Shown: in pieces, positions 35,799-41,972 of the stretch
How positions within the stretch are numbered: position 1 is the stretch's first letter
Layout: the number at the start of each line of letters is the position of its first letter
NCBI GenBank assembly: GCA_022579005.1
Contig: MU401501.1
Location: 178,358 to 220,329 of the forward strand
Length of the DNA stretch: 41,972 bases
Source of the DNA: Poronia punctata
Taxonomy: Eukaryota; Ascomycota; Sordariomycetes; Xylariales; Xylariaceae
Reading direction: 5' to 3'
Notes under the pieces: generated by a model
Databases searched by the model: none
What the model saw: the letters and a program-made list of their open reading frames with translations, nothing else
Told to the model about the DNA's origin: nothing
Position numbers and translations under genes: made by a program

Positions 35799-36967
35799 GT
35801 CCAGTTTGCATCAAACAGTGAAGAAGGCCCGTGTCGCATCCTACATCCCGGGCTTCGATAAACCGACTGATCTGGCTCGACGGTGAAGCGACGCCCGCTC
35901 GAAATCGGGTAACTTCCTAGCCAACATCTCCTCGCGACGCCGAGCCACCAGCGATGGACATGTGGCACATTAGGCCTTCATAACGCACTCTGGCTTGAAG
36001 TCATAGGAGAGCCAGACTATGTTATAGATATTGCCAATCGGACACAAGCTTTGGCGAGACCATGTCCCATGACGGTCGCGACAAGTCTTCCATGTTTATG
36101 CAGTCCATAGCTTTCGTGCCAGAAGCAAGAGCAAGTTCAGAGGCAGTGCCATATTTCATCGCACATCAAACAGAAGAGGCAGTCAAACCAGTTCTGCAAC
36201 GTAGTCCTTAACTTACATGTCTGTGGCGCCATCTTCTAAACTCGACTCGGGCGCGACACACGGGGCGCCTCCGTCAATGGTGAAGTTGCAGAAATCGGGT
36301 AGAGTAAGAGATGGCCTCGTCAATCCGATCGGAATCGCGGTCGATAACAGGTGTATAGGAGCAAGTATGTCGGTTATAGTTGCTATAAAACGCGTTGGTG
36401 TCGATGGACGGTGAAGAGAAATGGTCCGCACGCAGAGATACAAAGAATTGGGCAGCGATGAAGTCAGTTGGCTGCTTCCAAACAAGATTGAAGACTTCCC
36501 ACCTTTTGAGTTGTTACCTTATTATTCTCAACCCGACTTGAATGCATACCTTGTAAGATCACTGCGCGCTTCGTTCCGCGAGACGCTAGCGACATACCCA
36601 GGCAGGTGGCCTAGAGGTAGGTACCATTGTTCAGCTCTGGCTATCGTCTGTACGTGTAATGTACTTTCAGTTACACGGCAGGTTCCTCATCTTACTATCG
36701 ATAAGCCGGGGCGTCATCGCTGGTGCTACAACCCGCAGGACCCCAGAAAAGCTGCCTCTTTTTAGTTGGTGGGGTACCTACCCAAGTACCAAAGAAGTAT
36801 GCTGTACCTCCTCCAAGCTCCACTGAATTTTCTATCACAACAGACAGCAGCCCATTCAAACCCCCTCTACAGCATCCCTCCACCTTGACTTCCTTGATAA
36901 ACAACCTGACAGGAATCTCGAACGTACAAACGGCCGAGTAGGATATATCGAGGAGAGCTTATTCACA
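35799..36967. other. Divergent promoter region HMG / CCT8
   Basis: About 1.2 kb between divergently transcribed genes. It may include an upstream exon of the HMG-box gene around 35850-35927. Other open frames (49 codons at 36062-36211 plus, 90 codons at 36213-36485 minus, 114 codons at 36421-36765 plus) are not recognisable and overlap one another. Confidence 0.5.
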
Positions 36968-38740
36968 ATGTCTCTGAACATACCCAATGCCCCGAATGCG
37001 GGCCTGTTCAAAGGAGGCTATAACAAGTACGTCTTCACCCCGCCATAAATGTAAAGGAGGGACGGTCAAGGGGATGCCTAACCAACGTACAGTTACGATT
37101 CAGAAGATGGTGCCGTCCTACGGAATATCGATGCTTGCCGAGCGATCTCGTCTACCGTCCAGACATCATTAGGTCCTTATGGCCGAAATAAGATCATCAT
37201 CAACCATTTACAAAAGATGATCCTCACATCCGACGCCGCCACGATATTGAAAGAGCTCGACGTCGTACACCCCGCCGCCAAGCTACTGGTGATGGCGAGC
37301 CAGCAGCAAGAGGCCGAGATGGGCGATGCCACTAACCTCGTCATCGTACTTGCCGGCGAGCTTTTGAAGAAGGCAGAGGATCTCCTACGCATCGGCTTGA
37401 AGACTGCCGACATCGTCACCGGCTACGAGCGCGCCCAAGCCTTTGCGCTAGAAGCCTTGGAGGAGCTGGCTGTTGACAAGGTTGAGAATATCCTGGATCA
37501 AGAAGAGCTTGGCAAGGCTATCCGGACTGTCGTAGCGAGCAAACAGAATGGAAACGAGGACATTCTTGCCAATCTGGTTGCCGAGGCCGTCCTGGCCGTG
37601 ATGCCCAAGAACCCGGTAAACTTCAACGTCGATAATGTACGCGTCGTCAAGATTATGGGCGGAAGTCTCGAGCAGAGCCGGGTCGTGAAGGGTATGGTTT
37701 TCCCCAAGGAGCCTAATGGATCAGTCAAGAAGGCCAAGAAGGCCAAAGTGGGCGTGTTCACTTGCGCCATCGATACGAGCCAGACGGAAACCAAGGGGAC
37801 AGTCTTGTTACATAACGCCAAGGAGATGATGGACTTCTCCAAGGGAGAGGAAGACCAACTTGAGACGGCTATCAAGGAGCTATACGACGCCGGGATAAGG
37901 GTTGTGATCGCTGGCGCAACTGTCGGCGAACTTGCGCTGCACTATCTCAACCGCTATGGAATCCTAGTCATCAAGGTTCTCAGCAAGTTTGAACTACGGA
38001 GAATCTGCCGCGTGGTGGGTGCCACGCCGCTAGCAAGATTAGGAGCGCCGATGCCAGACGAAATGGGATCTGTCGATGTCGTCGAAACGCTCGAGATTGG
38101 TGGCGATCGGGTGACGGTCTTTAGACAGGAGGACGAAGTAACGAGAACTGCTACCCTCGTTTTGAGGGGCGCTACTCAAAACTTCTTGGATGATGTGGAG
38201 CGAGCAGTCGACGACGGAGTCAACGTTGTCAAGGCCATAACGCGTGACCCACGCTTAGTGCCCGGAGCAGGTGCCACAGAGCTGCAGCTGGTCGGACGTA
38301 TACAGGCATTCGGCGACAAGACTGCAGGGTTGGCACAGTATTCTATTCGGAAGTACGGTGAAGCCTTTGAGGTCATCCCACGAACCTTGGCAGAGAGCGC
38401 CGGTCTCGACGCTACAGAGGTCTTGAGCAGGCTATACACGGCTCATCACAAGAAGGACGACTGGACCACCGGTGTCGATATCGAAGTGAGTACCTAAACT
38501 AAGGATTGCCCATACATGCTAGAGAACCTTTGAGCTGACAATGATTAGAACTCTGACGGCACTGGCACGCTTGATGCCAAGGAAGAGGGTATATTAGATT
38601 TGATGATTGGCAAGTCTTGGGCTATCAAGCTGGCGACAGAAGCTGCCCGAACGGTGCTGTCGGTAGACCAGATCATAGTCGCGAGACAAGCAGGCGGCCC
38701 GAAGCCACCGGGGCCCAACCCTAACTGGGATGAGGATTAA
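36968..38740 (+). CDS. CCT8: T-complex protein 1 subunit theta (CCT8), cytosolic chaperonin
   Basis: One of eight subunits of the TRiC/CCT chaperonin that folds actin, tubulin and other cytosolic proteins. Exons 36968-37026, 37093-38485 and 38549-38740 (introns 66 and 63 nt) give 547 residues, the normal length. Start context CACAATG is strong. The protein begins MSLNIPNAPNAGLFKGG and has the ATP-binding loop SLGPYGRNK at 45-53. The segment usually TNDGATI is TSDAATI at 65-71, and the usual GDGT motif is GDATN at 97-101, keeping the Asp. GAGATE is at 411-416. It ends GGPKPPGPNPNWDED, an Asp-rich tail typical of theta. The apical-domain signature VRVVKIMGGSLEQSRVVKGMVF identifies theta rather than another subunit. 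Confidence 0.97.
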
Positions 38741-40070
38741 AATTAAGGAAAAAGGGGAACTGTATGTGACAACTGGGCATGGTTTGTCGTTCGGACATGA
38801 CAGGTTATGGTTGTAGAAAACCACGTAGAGTCTTCGTACCATAAATACCACCATGTTGAAAAGACTTGTAACCACAGTCTTGACCCTATTAATAGCGTCT
38901 ATATCGCGTATGCTCTCAAAGTCATCTTAAGCTGTCTTGTGGAAACATTTATACGATCATGGGAACAAGGGAGGCAAAAAGGAGGGTCTTGGGGATACTA
39001 ACATACTAGGAAAAATAAAGGTTAAAAGATTACTGGGAATATACACGTTATGAAGACTAACCTAGACGCAAACATGCCATACCTTGGCTCCTATGCGGTT
39101 GTTTGTTTGCTTGCATGCCTGAACAGCACACCTTTGGCTGTATAGGCTATAATCCGGAAGGTATTACAATGCCTCTTGTTAGGATAGGTTGGTTACCTAC
39201 TCTCTTTTCCTATAATCAAGTCTACCTATATAAGGGGCTTGTTTATTTATGTTTCTCCTCCTGAGCCTGAGTACTTGTAGAATGAAGTCGTCACTTGCTT
39301 TCCCACTTTTATACCTTGCATGTGTAGATACCTATAACATGCCAATCCATCTATACCTACCTACCTTACCTACCTAAGTCTCAAAGTAATCAAGTGTGAA
39401 GACATTCATGCATTCGACATACTGGCTATGTGAGGTTGTCGGTGATCTTGACTTAAGGTGTGAGTTATGTATGTAAGTTGGGTACTTACAGTAACTATAT
39501 AACAGTCAGTGTGTTGCTGGCAGAAGAATATATATCTAGGTCGTAGGTTTATACCCGGACGAGACCAGGGAATCCAGTTTGAAACCTGACTACATAGATA
39601 GTGCTCAGGAATGCATATTGTTTTGTTATAATTGTAGATTTTGAGATAACCTATAAAGCATGAGTTGTAACTTCGAGTAGTGATACAGCAAGCCCAAGAC
39701 GTAAAATGTGGAAGGGAAGAGCTCAAGCTCACTTCTTTTGTTCCCCCTAAAGTCCACCTGAATAGAATTATTGTTAAATGGTTTGATTCTGCATCATTTA
39801 TTTCGTATGATTGCCTTTGCTATAAACTAACTAGGTCTCTCTACCTAACAAGCTTCTGAGGTTAGTCATACATAGACTGACACGAGGGATATACTACCTA
39901 ACCTAACCTAGAGATGAGAGGAAACTCATATGTATGTAGCTACCTATGCTTTACACTCTTGTAACTGGTAATCACCTACCCCAGGTTAGAAGCCATTCGT
40001 CTCAGAACCCACGCATGTTATGCTCGTGGCCAGTCAAGTCAAATCACCAACCACTCATCTTGCTTACCTA
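38741..40070. other. Intergenic downstream of CCT8
   Basis: About 1.3 kb of AT-rich DNA beginning with the CCT8 3' UTR. It has several TACCTACCTA clusters (for example near 39355-39376) and no recognisable gene. It ends at the TA that flanks the inverted-repeat element. Confidence 0.55.
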
Positions 40071-40094
40071 CCATAGCGGGAAAATGCGTGGCAG

Positions 40095-40126
40095 AACAAT
40101 GATTGTTGGCTTTAACAATCATTGTT
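40095..40126. repeat. 13-bp palindrome pair in the left MITE end
   Basis: AACAATGATTGTT (40095-40107) and its exact reverse complement (40114-40126) are separated by six bases and can form a 13-bp hairpin. Each 13-mer is itself palindromic around its central base. Further copies lie at 40389-40401 and 40461-40473, one with a single end mismatch at 40406-40418, and a decayed one near 40444-40456. Confidence 0.9.
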
Positions 40127-40231
40127 TCTAATGAATAATTGACAGATTTGCTACCTAAAGTGGGGGCAGTGTAAGGGATCCGGGTGGTTGGTTATATACT
40201 ATAATTCCGGTATGATTAGTAACTTGGTCAC

Positions 40232-40242
40232 TGGTAGAGTGG
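40232..40242 (+). promoter_or_regulatory. RNA polymerase III A-box match
   Basis: TGGTAGAGTGG fits the tRNA A-box consensus TRGYNNARNNG at every defined position. Confidence 0.55.
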
Positions 40243-40272
40243 TTTGGCCGCCCACTCCGTCAGAGGCTTCGC

Positions 40273-40283
40273 GAGTTCGACCC
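40273..40283 (+). promoter_or_regulatory. RNA polymerase III B-box match
   Basis: GAGTTCGACCC contains a full match to GWTCRANNC at 40275-40283. Distance from the A box is in the tRNA range. Confidence 0.6.
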
Positions 40284-40314
40284 CTCGCGGAGCCTCTGGC
40301 GGAGTGGGCCAGGC

Positions 40315-40329
40315 TTTTTCATTTTTTTT
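40315..40329 (+). terminator. T-run, possible RNA polymerase III terminator
   Basis: TTTTT at 40315-40319 and eight T at 40322-40329 follow the hairpin by six bases. Oligo-T of this length is the normal polymerase III stop. Confidence 0.5.
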
Positions 40330-40497
40330 GCAGGTCAGACCCACATTGAGCTAGAATCCGATTTCTGACCAATCAGAAGCCGTTGCTTAACAATGATTGT
40401 TCAGAAACAATGATTGTACCTGATACTACAATTGGAAAAATCCACTATGATTGTTTGACCAACAATGATTGTTTTCCCACGTATTATTCCGCTATGG

Positions 40498-41613
40498 TAG
40501 GTATTCACCACCATCCATTTATTTGTTGAATACCAAAATACCAGCCTAAATAAATCAAGAGGACTTTACATCGTATGTGACTGTCTTCTCTTCCCCTTAC
40601 TTTGTTACAAAGACACCTCCCCTAATGTGTGTCTGTCATCACCCCCAACGTCGCAATGAAAGGATTGGGGTTGCATTTCGCATTCCATCCTTTGGTTTTT
40701 TTTTTTTTTTTTTTTAAACTCCCGCCACATGTTTTTCTTATGCGAGTGTGATGCAAGCATGCAACTAGACTCCATGTAGATAGATAAGGTACCTACACTA
40801 GAATTGCAGAACTATGTAGGTAATGTAAGTATCGAGTGTATGATGGCAGAGTCCCCCGCAAGTATCCCTATCTATCTACTCTCAATGACAGAATATAAAG
40901 TACATACGAGACAGATATAAAACAGCTCCAAGATTTGGACTCTGTTCTAGGTACTTGGTTTTCCGCTTCGCATTCCGACAATAGTAGGTAATTACCCTGG
41001 CTGGCTGTTACTCACCCTTTACGTGGTTACACCTCATTAGGTGTCTTGTTAGAAATGGATAGAGAATCCAAAAAAAAAAAAAAAAAAACCAACAAACCAC
41101 ACTTTCTGTTGTTATATATGTACATAGGCCAAATTCCCACGTGCCACAGGGATGGATAGATAAGCGGCTTCCTGCGCCTTTTTTTTTTTTTTACGGATAT
41201 ATAATTACTTACTTACTTAGTTATTACCTACATGTATATATACAACATGAGAGAAAAACACGTGGAGTAGGTTAGGTTGGTTGTCCTGGTCTTACTTACT
41301 TGCTTACCCCTTGAAGGAGGATGATGTAGGTAAAAGGGCCGTGCATTAGCTCTCTCTAGTACTCGTAAGTTTTCTTCTCATGATGGCTGCTCAGTTCTAG
41401 GTACTTACATAACCGTCAAAATAACATGGAGACAGGTCTGTTGTGTTGTGTTGTAATCAGTTGTGTTGTTGGGTACTGCATGTGTGTGTGTGTGGCCTGT
41501 CCGTCGATTCGGAGTAATAGGGGTAGGTTATTAGCTAATAAGTCCCCTTCTCTGTGTGGATCCATTGACCCCTGGAAAATGGAATAACGAACCTATTAAG
41601 TACTATAGACAAC
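40498..41613. other. Intergenic, homopolymer-rich
   Basis: About 1.1 kb with T20 at 40696-40715, A19 at 41070-41088 and T14 at 41179-41192. It also has TACCTA/TAGGTA motifs and a short TG repeat near 41483. No gene was recognised. Confidence 0.6.
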
Positions 41614-41972
41614 CGCTACAATAGAGCTTAAAGTCAAAGTACTTAGCTCTACTTAATTTGTATATATAAGTACTTTTTACACTTTTTAATATATATAAAG
41701 CTTATTAAAAATATATAATAATTTTAAACTTTTTTTTATAGTATTTTAATTGTAAATTGTAGTTAAGCTGCTATTAAAAAACAAAAAAAAGTATAAATAA
41801 TTATTTACATAGCTATATAGCAAAAGTAAAATTAATTAAATTATATTTTTAAAATCCTTTTATTTATTACTATTTAACAATATTAATTTTATTAATAAAA
41901 TATTAGTACTTAGTATATTTAATAAAAATAACTTAAGCTATTAAAAGCTAAAAATGTTTAGCTTTTTTTTAC
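41614..41972. repeat. Extremely AT-rich tract, probable RIP-mutated repeat edge
   Basis: Composition changes abruptly near 41.61 kb. From there to the window end, C and G are rare, I see no CpG dinucleotide, and TpA is very frequent. This is the signature expected of repeat-induced point mutation on an old transposon. Only the edge is in the window, so the original element cannot be named. Confidence 0.65.

Larger units (their letters stand above)
40224..40319 (+). ncRNA. Candidate RNA polymerase III hairpin RNA inside the MITE
   Basis: A tRNA-like A box and B box about 30 bp apart are followed by T-runs at 40315. From 40251 to 40308 the sequence folds into a 25-bp stem (40251-40275 with 40284-40308), Watson-Crick except for two G-U positions. 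The 8-nt loop is TTCGACCC, which contains most of the B box. There is no matching acceptor stem, and the T-arm is one base too long, so this is not a tRNA gene. It could be a tRNA-derived SINE-like fragment captured by the MITE, or a hairpin RNA precursor. The start near 40224 is estimated from normal A-box spacing. Transcription has not been shown. Confidence 0.45.
40071..40497. mobile_element. 427-bp MITE-like element, TA target site
   Basis: The ends are inverted repeats. The left end starts CCATAGCGG at 40071, and the right end finishes CCGCTATGG at 40497. The outer 21 bp match at 18 positions, and similarity continues with an indel for ~55 bp, through AACAAT-ATTGTTGG and AACAATCAT. Both ends are bordered by TA (40069-40070 and 40498-40499), the duplication made by Tc1/mariner/Fot1-pogo transposases. 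There is no transposase frame inside, so it is non-autonomous. The interior holds RNA polymerase III-like boxes, a long hairpin and repeated palindromes, listed separately. Only one copy is in this window. Confidence 0.8.

Noticed and set aside
36062..36765. Overlapping ORFs of 49, 90 and 114 codons between HMG and CCT8
   Set aside because: Conflicting strands and no family resemblance; more likely promoter or leader sequence.
40224..40310. A true tRNA gene at the A/B boxes
   Set aside because: No complementary acceptor stem, T-loop one base too long, and the region folds instead into a single long hairpin.

Overview
The window is nuclear DNA of a filamentous ascomycete (Pezizomycotina, probably a Sordariomycete). 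The protein genes are interrupted by short introns (50-231 nt) with GTAAGT-like donors, CTAAC/CTGAC-like branch sites and AG acceptors. The recognisable products are fungal: a cell-wall-integrity MAP kinase kinase, the rRNA-processing helicase Dbp8, the chaperonin subunit Cct8, a DUF155/RMD1 protein, a Cwf23-type J protein, a RING+PHD protein and an Nhp10-like HMG-box protein. The last ~0.36 kb is extremely AT-rich and looks like a RIP-mutated repeat, which also points to Pezizomycotina. The order is not resolved; Xylariales-like is only a guess.

Layout. 1-1510: poly-C run and non-coding DNA. 1511-2203 (-): small conserved acidic fungal protein. 2204-12473: a ~10 kb stretch with no convincing gene, full of short dispersed motifs (TACGAGTA/TACTCGTA, TACCTA/TAGGTA). 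12474-14325 (-): DBP8, 4 exons. 17845-19825 (+): MKK1-type MAPKK, 4 exons. 20898-21953 (-): J-domain protein. 22579-22933 (-): two-exon remnant of a membrane-protein coding sequence. 22964-25080 (-): RING+PHD protein, 2 exons. 25081-29273: gene-free. 29274-30886 (+): saccharopine dehydrogenase-like oxidoreductase, 5 exons. 31868-33761 (+): RMD1-like DUF155 protein, 3 exons. 34762-35798 (-): HMG-box protein, 2 or more exons. 36968-38740 (+): CCT8, 3 exons. 40071-40497: a 427-bp TA-flanked terminal-inverted-repeat element (MITE). 41614-41972: AT-rich tract.

The genes are unrelated housekeeping and regulatory loci (ribosome biogenesis, wall-stress signalling, splicing, chromatin, protein folding) and do not form a pathway cluster. 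Several pairs are divergent with long intergenic regions (DBP8/MKK1 3.5 kb; RING-PHD/oxidoreductase 4.2 kb; HMG/CCT8 1.2 kb). Others are convergent (MKK1/J protein; RMD1-like/HMG).

The most unusual item is the MITE at 40.07-40.50 kb. It carries near-consensus RNA polymerase III A and B boxes, a T-run terminator, a 25-bp hairpin whose loop holds most of the B box, and five clear copies plus one decayed copy of a 13-bp palindrome built from AACAAT/ATTGTT. All gene models were derived by reading splice sites by eye. Reading frames close without stop codons in every model, but transcripts have not been seen.
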